64,000 nucleotides of DNA from Streptomyces cellulosae. GTDB lineage: Bacteria > Actinomycetota > Actinomycetes > Streptomycetales > Streptomycetaceae. This document shows, piece after piece, positions 51,060 to 59,234 of this stretch; positions within the stretch are counted from its first letter, which is position 1; every line of letters starts with the position of its first letter. The translations under genes and the position numbers were made by a program. Where the stretch lies: NCBI RefSeq assembly GCF_000721105.1, contig NZ_JOEV01000014.1, forward strand, positions 124,001 to 188,000. The letters are read 5' to 3'. The notes below the pieces were generated by a model. The model worked only from the letters and a program-made list of their open reading frames with translations. It was not told where the DNA came from and did not search any database.

Positions 51060-52406
51060 TCACTTCTTTACACGAACAGTCTTTGTCGACCGGGTTTCGA
51101 GAGTCATCTCGTCGGCGTCCTCGACCTTCGCCTTCAGTCGCACAGTACCTGTCGCGGCATCGACCACGTCCACCACCTTCGCAAGCAGTTTCGCAGTATC
51201 CGCGTTTCCGGAGGCGCTGGCGAGCTGAACGGCCCGGCCCAGTTTGGCCGTTGCTCCATCCATATCGCCCGCTTTGCGCAGATCCAGCCCTTGTTGGATG
51301 GCCTGTGCCAGTTCGGCCTGGCCGGTGTAGTGGGCGACTTGGGGGTTGATCGACGTGGAGGCGACCATGTCGTCGGTCCACACCGCCTTGACGAGCCCCT
51401 GCGCGCCGAGGTTCTGGATCTCCCCGTCGGGCCGCGGGACCACCAGCGAGACCCGGGCGGCGAGCATCTCCTGGCCGATGTGGGCGGCCGGGACCTCGAC
51501 GCAGACGTGGTAGTCACGGGACTCGTCTCCCCAGGACCCGGTGGGGTAGTCGCCGGCGCGGGGCCCGGCTTCCGTGCGGCGGTCGGTGAGTTCCTCGACG
51601 GTCGGCGCGACCTGCTTGACGAACTTCACCGTGGTGCCGACCGGGGTCCACAGCCGCAGCGCGACGTCCGCGACCTCCTTGCCCATGGCCTTCTCCATCA
51701 TGTGCGTGAAGTCGGCGGCGAGGGCGGCCGGGTCGGCCACGATGTCGGCGGTGCCGAGCAGCGCGGAGGCGATCCCTGTGACTTCTTTCACTTCCCAGTC
51801 GGTGCCCACGCCGCGCGCGTCACAGGTGAAGCGGCCGGCGCAGGCGTCCAGGGAGGCCTTCAGGTCCTGAGGCGACTCGTGTTCGTTGCGGCCGTCGGTG
51901 AGCAGGATGCCGTGGCGGATGGCGACGTCCGCGGAGGACAGCAGCCGGTCGGCGAGGCGCAGCCAGGTGCCGATGGCGGTGCCGCCGCCCGCGCTGAGCT
52001 TGCGCAGGGCCTGTTTGGCCTGGTCGCGAGTGGTCGCGTCGGCGACCGCGAGGCGGCCGTTTCCGGGATACACCTCCTTGGCGACATGGGTGCCGCCGAT
52101 CACCGCGAAGTGCACGCCGTCGCGCAGGGTGTCGATCGCGGCGGCGGTGGCGTCCCGGGCGTTGCGCATCTTGGTCGGCGGGTAGTCCATCGAGCCCGAA
52201 CAGTCGACCATGATCGCCACGGCCGCCGACGGTCCCTGTCCGGGCGCGTAGAGGTGGGGCGCCGCGACCGAGGTCCCGACCGTGCCGCCGCCGGTCGCGG
52301 TCACCGTGACGACGGCGTTGACCTCGCGGCCGCCCTCGGGCAGGTACTCGTTCTGGTACACGTCCATCGAGAACTGCGGCACGTTCGACTTCGAGAAATT
52401 GGCCAT
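51060..52406 (-). CDS. von Willebrand factor A (VWA) domain protein
   Basis: A 448-residue cytoplasmic protein. The VWA domain spans about 40-215, with the metal site DCSGS near 69, the later Thr (GGTAIG) and the Asp in LLTDGRNEH, so a functional MIDAS is expected. A C-terminal helical part (about 355-420) resembles repeats that mediate binding. The start MANFSKSNVPQFSMDVYQNEYL follows GGGGGA. TerY-like VWA proteins often work with kinases and PP2C phosphatases in signalling or metal-stress clusters, the context seen here. There is no signal peptide. Confidence 0.9.
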   Translation of the reverse strand: MANFSKSNVPQFSMDVYQNEYLPEGGREVNAVVTVTATGGGTVGTSVAAPHLYAPGQGPSAAVAIMVDCSGSMDYPPTKMRNARDATAAAIDTLRDGVHFAVIGGTHVAKEVYPGNGRLAVADATTRDQAKQALRKLSAGGGTAIGTWLRLADRLLSSADVAIRHGILLTDGRNEHESPQDLKASLDACAGRFTCDARGVGTDWEVKEVTGIASALLGTADIVADPAALAADFTHMMEKAMGKEVADVALRLWTPVGTTVKFVKQVAPTVEELTDRRTEAGPRAGDYPTGSWGDESRDYHVCVEVPAAHIGQEMLAARVSLVVPRPDGEIQNLGAQGLVKAVWTDDMVASTSINPQVAHYTGQAELAQAIQQGLDLRKAGDMDGATAKLGRAVQLASASGNADTAKLLAKVVDVVDAATGTVRLKAKVEDADEMTLETRSTKTVRVKK

Positions 52407-52504
52407 ACCTACTCAAATCCCCCTCGTACTCCCCACCGAAGCGGGCGATGACTGTGGACGGACCGGTCCCCTCCGGTCCGTCGGGACTTCCCCGTGCGCG
52501 ACCC

Positions 52505-53920
52505 TCAGGCCGATCCTGCCCCCTGAGGCGGGGCCGGGAACGGCAGGACGGCCACTGTTACGTTGTCGTGGCCCCCGCCGTCGAGGGCGTGACCCACCAG
52601 GACGCGGGCGCTGTGCAAGGGGCGCACGGCGGCGTCCAACGGCAGGATCTCGGCCATCTCCTCGGCCGCCTCCGCGTAGTTCCACAGGCCGTCCGTGCAC
52701 ACCACCACCACACCGGGCCGGTCCGGCTTGAAGGACGCGGTGTGCGGCTCCAGTTCGTAGGCGTCCGCGCCGAGCCAGCCGGTGATCGCGTGGGCGCGCT
52801 CGTCGGCGTACGCCTCCGCCTCGTTCATCAGGCCCGCGGCGACCATCTGCGCCGCCCAGGAGTCGTCCTCGGTGAGCCGGGCCGGGGGAGCGCCGCGGTC
52901 CACCGGGACCCAGTAGGCGCGACTGTCGCCGACCCAGCCGACGACCAGCAGACCGGAGGTGACGACCGCGCCGACGAGGGTGCAGGCGGGAGCGTTCTGG
53001 TGCGGGGCGTGTTCGCGGGCGGTGGCGGGTTCGTCGGCCAGCGAGTTGACCGCGCGGGAGGCGGCGACGATCGCGTCGTGCATGGCCTGCTGCGGGTGGG
53101 TGCCCAGCGGCAGGGCGGTCAGCAGGGTCTCGCTCGCGGCCCGGGACGCGGCCAGGGAGGCGTCGTCGGGGCGGGTCGCGGAGGACACGCCGTCGCAGAC
53201 GATCGCCAGCACCGCGGACGAGCCGTCGGGCAGCGCGGCGCAGCCGAGGCCGAAGGCATCCTCGTTGCGGTGGTGACGCAGTCCCCGGTCGCTGACGGCG
53301 GCGACCGGGCCGGCGTCCTGCTCCATGTGGTCGCGCTCGCGCGGCTGGGCGTGCCCGCAGTTCTCGCAGTAGCCGTCGCTGTCCACCCGGCCCGCCCGGC
53401 AGGCCACGCACACCTGGGTGCCCTCGGCCGGGGTCGGGGCGCCGGCGGTGACACGCGGGTCCGGCGCCTGGAGCGGGTACTCGTCGGGCTCCGGCGCGCG
53501 GTCGAAGCGGACGCCGGCCGCCGGGGAGACCGGGGAACCGGTGAACGGCGGCTGCGAGGCGCCCTGAGGACCGGTGAGGGGCGGCTGCGGCGCGCCCGGA
53601 TGCGGCGGCTGCGCCGGCATCGGAGGCAGCGCGTTGCCGCCCGGGCCGGTACCGGGCAGGTCCGTCGGGGGGTGCGCCGGGGGGCGCGCTGACGGGGCGG
53701 CGCCGCCCGGTTCCGGGACCACCGGCCAGGGCGCACCGCCGGCGCCGTCCGGCGGGGGCGGCACGCTGCCGTTCATGGCGATGGTCGGGTTGTCGTCCGG
53801 CCGTCGGGGCACAGCGGACAGGTCGTATCCGCACGCACCGCAGAAACGGTCACCCGACTCGAGCGGTTCCTCGCAGCTCGGACACCTGGACAGGGCGGTC
53901 TGCTGGGGCATCTGCGACAT
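52505..53920 (-). CDS. PP2C-type Ser/Thr phosphatase with zinc ribbons
   Basis: A 471-residue protein. Two N-terminal zinc ribbons (CPSCEEPLESGDRFCGACGY near 12-31, and CVACRAGRVDSDGYCENCGH near 170-190) flank a Pro-rich linker. The PP2C domain (about 205-460) has SDRGLRHHRNEDAFG, VCDGVSS (where CDGMGG is usual), GWVGDSRAYW, TDGLWNY and GGHDNVTV, so the metal-binding aspartates are present. It probably reverses PknG phosphorylation. ATG at 53920 starts 4 bases from the pknG stop; the frame also allows TTG at 53923. Confidence 0.92.
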   Translation of the reverse strand: MSQMPQQTALSRCPSCEEPLESGDRFCGACGYDLSAVPRRPDDNPTIAMNGSVPPPPDGAGGAPWPVVPEPGGAAPSARPPAHPPTDLPGTGPGGNALPPMPAQPPHPGAPQPPLTGPQGASQPPFTGSPVSPAAGVRFDRAPEPDEYPLQAPDPRVTAGAPTPAEGTQVCVACRAGRVDSDGYCENCGHAQPRERDHMEQDAGPVAAVSDRGLRHHRNEDAFGLGCAALPDGSSAVLAIVCDGVSSATRPDDASLAASRAASETLLTALPLGTHPQQAMHDAIVAASRAVNSLADEPATAREHAPHQNAPACTLVGAVVTSGLLVVGWVGDSRAYWVPVDRGAPPARLTEDDSWAAQMVAAGLMNEAEAYADERAHAITGWLGADAYELEPHTASFKPDRPGVVVVCTDGLWNYAEAAEEMAEILPLDAAVRPLHSARVLVGHALDGGGHDNVTVAVLPFPAPPQGAGSA

Positions 53921-53923
53921 CAA

Positions 53924-56737
53924 CTACACCCATGTCCGGGGGCGGTAACGGTTGGCACGTTCCACCAGGTCGATCCTCTCCTCGCCGCCCGACGCCAGCC
54001 GGGCCAGCGTGCGGTACGAACGTTCCAGGCCGAAGCGCAGGCCCCGCTCGTCCAGGCCACTGCCGAGCAGTACCCGTCCCCCGGCGGCGGGAGGGACGGA
54101 ACCCTGGCCACCGGAGAGTATCCAGTCCAGCGCGCAGCCGAGGACTTCCGCCGACAACTGCTCACGCCTGGCCGGATCCAGACCGTACTCCTCCAGAGCC
54201 TCCACCTGACCGGCGGCCGCGGTCAGATCGTCCAGGAAGGGTACGTCGGAAGCGACCACGACGCGCTGTCGCAGCCTCGCCCGTACGGCGGCCACCCGAG
54301 CGGCCGTGTAGTGGATGGACGACTCCGGGACCGACTCCAGCGTGCGTACGGCGCCACGGCGGTCCCCGGCCGCGAGCTGGACACGGGCCAGGCCGAAGGC
54401 GGCGCTCACATAGCTGAGGTCGGTCGACCAGACCAGGCGGTAGTACTCGGCGGCGTTGTCCAGCTGACCGAGCAGCTCCGCGCACAGGCCCAGGGCGAGC
54501 TTGGGGGCCATCTCGCCGGGGAAGGCGTCGTAGATCGCGTCGAAGGCGAGTGCGGCCGCCTCCTCGTCGCCGGTCACCAGGGCGGCCACGCCCCGGTACC
54601 AGACGACCCGCCAGTCGTCGGGCCGCTCCTCCTCCAGCCGGAGCAGCGCCTCGTGCGCGGTGTGGCTGTCACCGTTCTCCAGCCAGGCGCGGATCTGCCG
54701 GAGCCGGGTCTCGGTGGACGGGGCCGGTGCTGCGCCGAGCGCGCCGAGCAGCTCGGCCGCGGCGGTGGTCATCAGGCCGGCCAGGAAACCGGCGTTCGGA
54801 TCGGTGGCGTCCACGTGCGGTACGGGCAACGCCAGGGCCGCGGCGGGGGAGTTGACCGGCTTGACCAGGCCGGGAGCGCCTGCGGCCGCGCCGCCCGGGC
54901 CCGCGGGGCGCCCGGAGCCCCCGACGCCCGCGGAGCCCGCCGAGCCCGCTGAGAGGGGAGCGGCGGGATGGGCAGCCGTGGGCAGCGGCGGGGGCAGCGT
55001 CGGAGCGCCGACCGGGGACGGGGGAGCGCCGACCGGGGACGTGGGCGAGCCGGCGGCGCCCTTGCGGCCCCGCCGCCCCACCGGTGCGGTCCGCGCCCCG
55101 AGCCGCGACACCTCCCCGTCCAGCTTCGGGAACAACTCCGTGTCCACCACGCGTACTTCGGGACCGAAGAGGGTGGAGAGCGCCGGCCGGGCCCGGCCGG
55201 TCTGCAGCGACACGACCTCGCGGAGGACCCCCGTCAGCTGCTCCGCCATCTCCTGGGCGGAGGCGAAGCGTCGGGCCGGGTCGGGGTCGGTGGCGCGGAC
55301 CAGGAGCCGGTAGAAGGACTCGTACTGGCGGAAGACCTCGATGTTGTCGGGATCGGGCAGGGAGTCCACGAAGACGTTCGTGTAGCCCTGGAAGTCGAAG
55401 GTGAGGACGGCGAGGGTGCGCGCGACCGTGTACAGGTCGGACGCCACCGAGGGGCCGACCTCCGCGACCTCCGGGGCCTGGTAGCCGACCGTGCCGTAGA
55501 TGGCCGACTCGTCGTCGTCCATCCTGCGCACCGCGCCCATGTCGATCAGCTTGAGCTGGTCCTCGGTCTGGATGGCGTTGTCGACCTTGAAGTCGCAGTA
55601 CAGCAGGTTGCGGCTGTGCAGATGGCCGAGCGCCTCCAGCGCCTCGATGCCGTACGCGCACGCCTGTTCCACCGGCAGCGGGTCGCGCTTGCCCTGGGGG
55701 GTGCGGCGGGCGTTGGCGATCTCCTTGAGGGACTTGCCGCCGACGTACTCCATGACGATGTACCCGTCCAGCGAACCCGTGCGCTGGTCGAGGTGTTCGA
55801 CGAAGTTGTAGATCCGCACGATGTTGGAGTGTTCGATCTCCGCGAGGAAGCGCCGCTCGGAGATCGCCGCCGCCATCGCGTCCTGGTCGCCGGTGTCGAG
55901 GAGGCCCTTGAGGACCACCCAGCGGCTGGAGACCGCGCGGTCCACGGCGAGGTAGACCCAGCCGAGGCCGCCGTGCGCCAGACAGCCCACGACCTCGTAC
56001 TGACCGTGCACCACGTCGAAGGCCTTCAGCTTCGGGACGAAGGAGTACGGGTGGCCGCACTTGGTGCAGAAGCCCTCGGTGCGCCCGGGGCGGTCGCCAC
56101 GCGCGCGGCCCACCGGCGCCCCGCAGTCGGAGCGTGAGCAGAACCGCTTGCGCTCGGGCACCTCGGGGTTGTCGAGGACCATCGTGCCCGGGTCGGGCCG
56201 CGGCACCCCCGGCACCTCGACCAGGCCCAGGCCGAGCCGGCCCCGGCTGGAAGAGGCGGCACCCGAGCCGGAGCTGCGCACCGACACCGAGCGGCCCGAG
56301 ACCTTGCCCGACACGGACCGCGACAGCCGCCCGGACACCGAGCGCCGTGACTTGGACGAGTGCGAGGACGTTCGCGCACTGCGGCCGCTGGAGGGGGAAC
56401 TGCCGCCGGACGAACCTCGCGAGCTTCGGCCGCCGGCGGTGATTCCGGTGGGCGGGGAGCCGACCATACCGGTCGACGAGACGACCGGGGCGAGACCGCA
56501 GGTGTCGCAGTACAGCTCGCCGCCGCCCACGTCCTCGTACGTCCCCTCGCAGCCGGGCCGCTGACAGGCCCGCTGCGCCTGGCTCTGCTCGGCCCGACTC
56601 GGCTCCGGCCGGCTCTCCTGCGCCTGACTCTGCGCTGCCTGACTCTGCGCTGCTTGGTCCGGCTCTGCTTGGTCCGGCTCTGCTTGGTTCTGCGCTGCCT
56701 GATTCTTGTTCGCCTGGTTCTTCTCCGCCTGGCTCAT
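53924..56737 (-). CDS. pknG: Serine/threonine protein kinase PknG
   Basis: A 937-residue kinase. A Gln/Ala/Glu-rich start (1-55) leads to a first zinc ribbon (CQRPGCEGTY...YCDTCG) and a Ser/Arg-rich linker. A rubredoxin-like ribbon (FCSRSDCG...FCTKCG, about 200-230), the PknG hallmark, follows. The kinase domain is about 245-510, with GGLGWVY, the VVLKG lysine, YCDFKVDN as catalytic loop (Tyr-Cys in place of His-Arg) and DMG for DFG. TPR repeats cover about 690-900. In related Actinobacteria, PknG phosphorylates a small FHA protein to control 2-oxoglutarate metabolism in response to GlnH/GlnX. The ATG overlaps the upstream stop (ATGA). Confidence 0.93.
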   Translation of the reverse strand: MSQAEKNQANKNQAAQNQAEPDQAEPDQAAQSQAAQSQAQESRPEPSRAEQSQAQRACQRPGCEGTYEDVGGGELYCDTCGLAPVVSSTGMVGSPPTGITAGGRSSRGSSGGSSPSSGRSARTSSHSSKSRRSVSGRLSRSVSGKVSGRSVSVRSSGSGAASSSRGRLGLGLVEVPGVPRPDPGTMVLDNPEVPERKRFCSRSDCGAPVGRARGDRPGRTEGFCTKCGHPYSFVPKLKAFDVVHGQYEVVGCLAHGGLGWVYLAVDRAVSSRWVVLKGLLDTGDQDAMAAAISERRFLAEIEHSNIVRIYNFVEHLDQRTGSLDGYIVMEYVGGKSLKEIANARRTPQGKRDPLPVEQACAYGIEALEALGHLHSRNLLYCDFKVDNAIQTEDQLKLIDMGAVRRMDDDESAIYGTVGYQAPEVAEVGPSVASDLYTVARTLAVLTFDFQGYTNVFVDSLPDPDNIEVFRQYESFYRLLVRATDPDPARRFASAQEMAEQLTGVLREVVSLQTGRARPALSTLFGPEVRVVDTELFPKLDGEVSRLGARTAPVGRRGRKGAAGSPTSPVGAPPSPVGAPTLPPPLPTAAHPAAPLSAGSAGSAGVGGSGRPAGPGGAAAGAPGLVKPVNSPAAALALPVPHVDATDPNAGFLAGLMTTAAAELLGALGAAPAPSTETRLRQIRAWLENGDSHTAHEALLRLEEERPDDWRVVWYRGVAALVTGDEEAAALAFDAIYDAFPGEMAPKLALGLCAELLGQLDNAAEYYRLVWSTDLSYVSAAFGLARVQLAAGDRRGAVRTLESVPESSIHYTAARVAAVRARLRQRVVVASDVPFLDDLTAAAGQVEALEEYGLDPARREQLSAEVLGCALDWILSGGQGSVPPAAGGRVLLGSGLDERGLRFGLERSYRTLARLASGGEERIDLVERANRYRPRTWV

Positions 56738-58068
56738 GACGACGACTCCCCCCTACGGTCCTCGGGCCCGCCCTGCCCGGACACCCGCGGGGTGCCGAGC
56801 AGTTCGGCGACCGCCCGCTGGTAGCGCAGGACGGCCTGTTCGGCGACGCGCAGGTCGCAGGGCGCGCTCCACAGCATGCGGCGGGCCGCGTCGTACCGCT
56901 CGATGAGGAACGGGTCCTCCGCGAGGCCGTGCCGGGCGACCTTCGCCTTGTACGCGTCGAGGCGGCCGCGCAGCTCCGCGCGGACCGCCAGGGGCGCGGT
57001 GACCGCGGTCAACGACTCGCGGGCGCGCAGCAGTTCGTCCTCCGCCTTCTGCTCCAGGGAGTCCAGGAGCGGGGACAAGCGGTGCCACTGGGCGTGTCTG
57101 CGGTACTCGGCTGCCGTCGCCAACTGCTCCTGCAGCGCGGTCGGCGGGCCGCTGACCACCGGCACCTCCGTGGCCGCGATCTTCGCGAGGACCTCGCCGC
57201 GCGCGCTGCGCGCCTCGGCGAGGGTGCGGTCCGCGCGGGAGAGCACGTCCCGCAGTTTCACCAGCCGGGCCTCGGCGTCCTGGCGGACGGTGAGCACGGC
57301 GTCGATCTCCCGGCGTACGTCGTCAAGAGCGCGCGCCTCACGGTCGTACACCGTGGTGTCCGGTTTGCCGCCGCCCGGGGCCGAACTTCCCGGCGCCGGT
57401 ACCCAGTACGCCAGCGGGTCGGAGATCACCTGCTCGCGCAGCTGCGTCAGCGTGCGCGTGATGCGCTCCAGGTCGTCGCCGGCCGGGTGTTCGCCGGGGC
57501 GCACGCCGACCGAGTGCGCGAGCCGCCGGGTGCGCTGGAGCTCGGCGGCCAGCAGATCGATCCGGGCGGGCAGCGCCGACCACACCGCGTCGGCGGCGAC
57601 GACCATGTCGAGCGAGCTCGCGTACAGCTCGTTCATCCGGTCCACCAGGGTGACCAGCGAGAACCGTTCGCTCAGCTTGCTCGAAGCGCCGTGCAGAGTG
57701 GGCGCGTTGGCGGTCGCGGTGGCCGAGCCGGCGACCGTGACGGACTCGCCGCGCAGCAGCTCGGTCAGCTCCACCAGGTCCTCGCGGCTGGACCAGCGGC
57801 GCCGGGCGCGGATCTCGCGGGCGGAGTGCAACGCGTCCGTGTACGCGTCGAAGTACGCCCACAGCAGGGTGATCGAGGCCTCCGCGGCCTGCCAGCGCTC
57901 CTTGGTGACGCCGGTGAGTTCGGCGCCTTCGAGGAGCCTGCGGCCCGCGTGGTCCTGCAGGGCGAGGAGCGAGGTCTCGATCGCCTCGTGCTCCGCGCCG
58001 AGCCGCGCCAGCGCACGGTCCACCTCGTCCCGGTCCATCACCGGCCCGGCGGGGTCCGTGACGCCCAT
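56734..58068 (-). CDS. Coiled-coil protein of the pknG operon
   Basis: A 444-residue, mostly helical soluble protein. There is no signal peptide or membrane helix. Heptad-rich stretches lie near 10-60, 170-215, 245-300 and 315-395 (ARSARGEVLAKIAATEV between them). I do not recognise a domain. GAGAGGTG before the ATG at 58068 is a good ribosome site, and its stop overlaps the pknG start. The position between sensor and kinase suggests a scaffold or adaptor, which is inference only. Confidence 0.8.
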   Translation of the reverse strand: MGVTDPAGPVMDRDEVDRALARLGAEHEAIETSLLALQDHAGRRLLEGAELTGVTKERWQAAEASITLLWAYFDAYTDALHSAREIRARRRWSSREDLVELTELLRGESVTVAGSATATANAPTLHGASSKLSERFSLVTLVDRMNELYASSLDMVVAADAVWSALPARIDLLAAELQRTRRLAHSVGVRPGEHPAGDDLERITRTLTQLREQVISDPLAYWVPAPGSSAPGGGKPDTTVYDREARALDDVRREIDAVLTVRQDAEARLVKLRDVLSRADRTLAEARSARGEVLAKIAATEVPVVSGPPTALQEQLATAAEYRRHAQWHRLSPLLDSLEQKAEDELLRARESLTAVTAPLAVRAELRGRLDAYKAKVARHGLAEDPFLIERYDAARRMLWSAPCDLRVAEQAVLRYQRAVAELLGTPRVSGQGGPEDRRGESSS

Positions 58069-58155
58069 CGATCACCTCTCGCTGCGTTGTGTGCCGTCAG
58101 TCGGTTCGTGTGAAGGGTCCGTGCCGGTCGGTCGTCGATCGGTCCTGGTGACCCG

Positions 58156-59220
58156 TCAGCTCTTGCGGTCGTACTCCGGCGGTGAGGGCGGTTCCGATGT
58201 CGAGGAGGTCTTGCCCAGTGTCGCCGAAAGCCACCTGCCGTACGACGCCTGCCAGCCGTTCGCCCTGTCCGCGCGGTAGTCCACCAGAACCTGGTTGACC
58301 CGGCGTACCAGATCGTCGGCGTCCTTCCTCATCGCCACGCCGTAGTACTCGGTGGTGAAGGGCTTGCCCTTCAGCTCGACCGTCGGGTCCTGCGCGGCCT
58401 GGCTCGCGGCGAGCGCGCCGTCGGTGACCACCGCGTCGACCTCGCCGAGCTGGAGCCGTACGAGGCAGTCGAGTTGGTTGGGGACGGTGGTCCTCAGGTC
58501 GGCGGTGGAGACGAGTGTCTTCGCCTTCCGGTCGTCGGTCAGCTTGGTGTTGGCGGTGGAGCCCTTCGCCGTGCAGATCTTCTTCTTCGCGAGCGAGCCG
58601 TCGTAGCCCGTGATCGTCGAGGACTTGGGGGCGAGGACCTGCTGCCCGGTCTTGAAGTAGGGGGCGGAGAAGGCGACGTCACCGAGGCGGCTGCAGTTGA
58701 TCGTCATCGTGCGGACGACCATGTCGACGCGGCCGCTCTTGATCGCCGGGATGCGCTGGTCGGTGGGGATGGCCTTGAACTGGACGGCGTTCTCGTCGCC
58801 GAGGATGTCCTTGGCGATCCGGTGGACCAGGTCGATGTCGAAGCCCTCCAGGTCGCCCTTGCCCCCGCTGTTGGGGTCGCGGTAGCCCCAGCGGTAGCTG
58901 TTCTGGTCGACACCGACGATCAGCTTGCGCCGCTCGCCCGGGCGGTTCTTGATCGCCTGGATGGTCCTGCCGTCGGCGCTCGACGGGGACAGGGTCTGCT
59001 TCTCCGGGGCATCCTCCATGGCCGGGGTCGGACAGTTCTTGTCCGCCCTGGCCTGGGTGGCCCGGGTGACGCCACCCGGACCGCCGGCGTCGGTGGTGGT
59101 GCCGCTGTCCGGCCGGGCCGGCAGCAGCAGCGCCCAGGCCAGCGCGAGGGCGCACACGGCAGCCATCGCTCCCACCCCGCCCCAGCCCTTCAGGCGGTCC
59201 CGCAGTCGTCGTCCGCGCAT
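58156..59220 (-). CDS. glnH: GlnH-like membrane-anchored solute-binding protein
   Basis: A 354-residue periplasmic-binding-protein type II. One N-terminal membrane anchor (VGAMAAVCALALAWALLLPA, about 13-32) replaces the lipobox of corynebacterial GlnH. The amino-acid-binding fold follows: LIVGVDQNSYRWGY, GFDIDLVHRIAKDI, RVDMVVRTMTINCSR, VAFSAPYF and LGEVDAVVTDGAL. It should bind acidic amino acids or similar ligands outside the membrane. The ATG at 59220 is chosen over GTG 59238 because AAAGGGGG lies 7 bases before it. No ABC permease is linked, so it serves sensing rather than uptake. Confidence 0.85.
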   Translation of the reverse strand: MRGRRLRDRLKGWGGVGAMAAVCALALAWALLLPARPDSGTTTDAGGPGGVTRATQARADKNCPTPAMEDAPEKQTLSPSSADGRTIQAIKNRPGERRKLIVGVDQNSYRWGYRDPNSGGKGDLEGFDIDLVHRIAKDILGDENAVQFKAIPTDQRIPAIKSGRVDMVVRTMTINCSRLGDVAFSAPYFKTGQQVLAPKSSTITGYDGSLAKKKICTAKGSTANTKLTDDRKAKTLVSTADLRTTVPNQLDCLVRLQLGEVDAVVTDGALAASQAAQDPTVELKGKPFTTEYYGVAMRKDADDLVRRVNQVLVDYRADRANGWQASYGRWLSATLGKTSSTSEPPSPPEYDRKS

Positions 59221-59234
59221 CGTCAGGCCCCCTT

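Noticed and set aside
49561..52406. Tellurite-resistance (Ter) or type VI-like cluster, suggested by the VWA, FHA and PP2C combination
   Set aside because: No TerD, TerC, TssM-like or secretion components are present. The sensor, binding protein and PknG place the cluster in the GlnX/PknG pathway.
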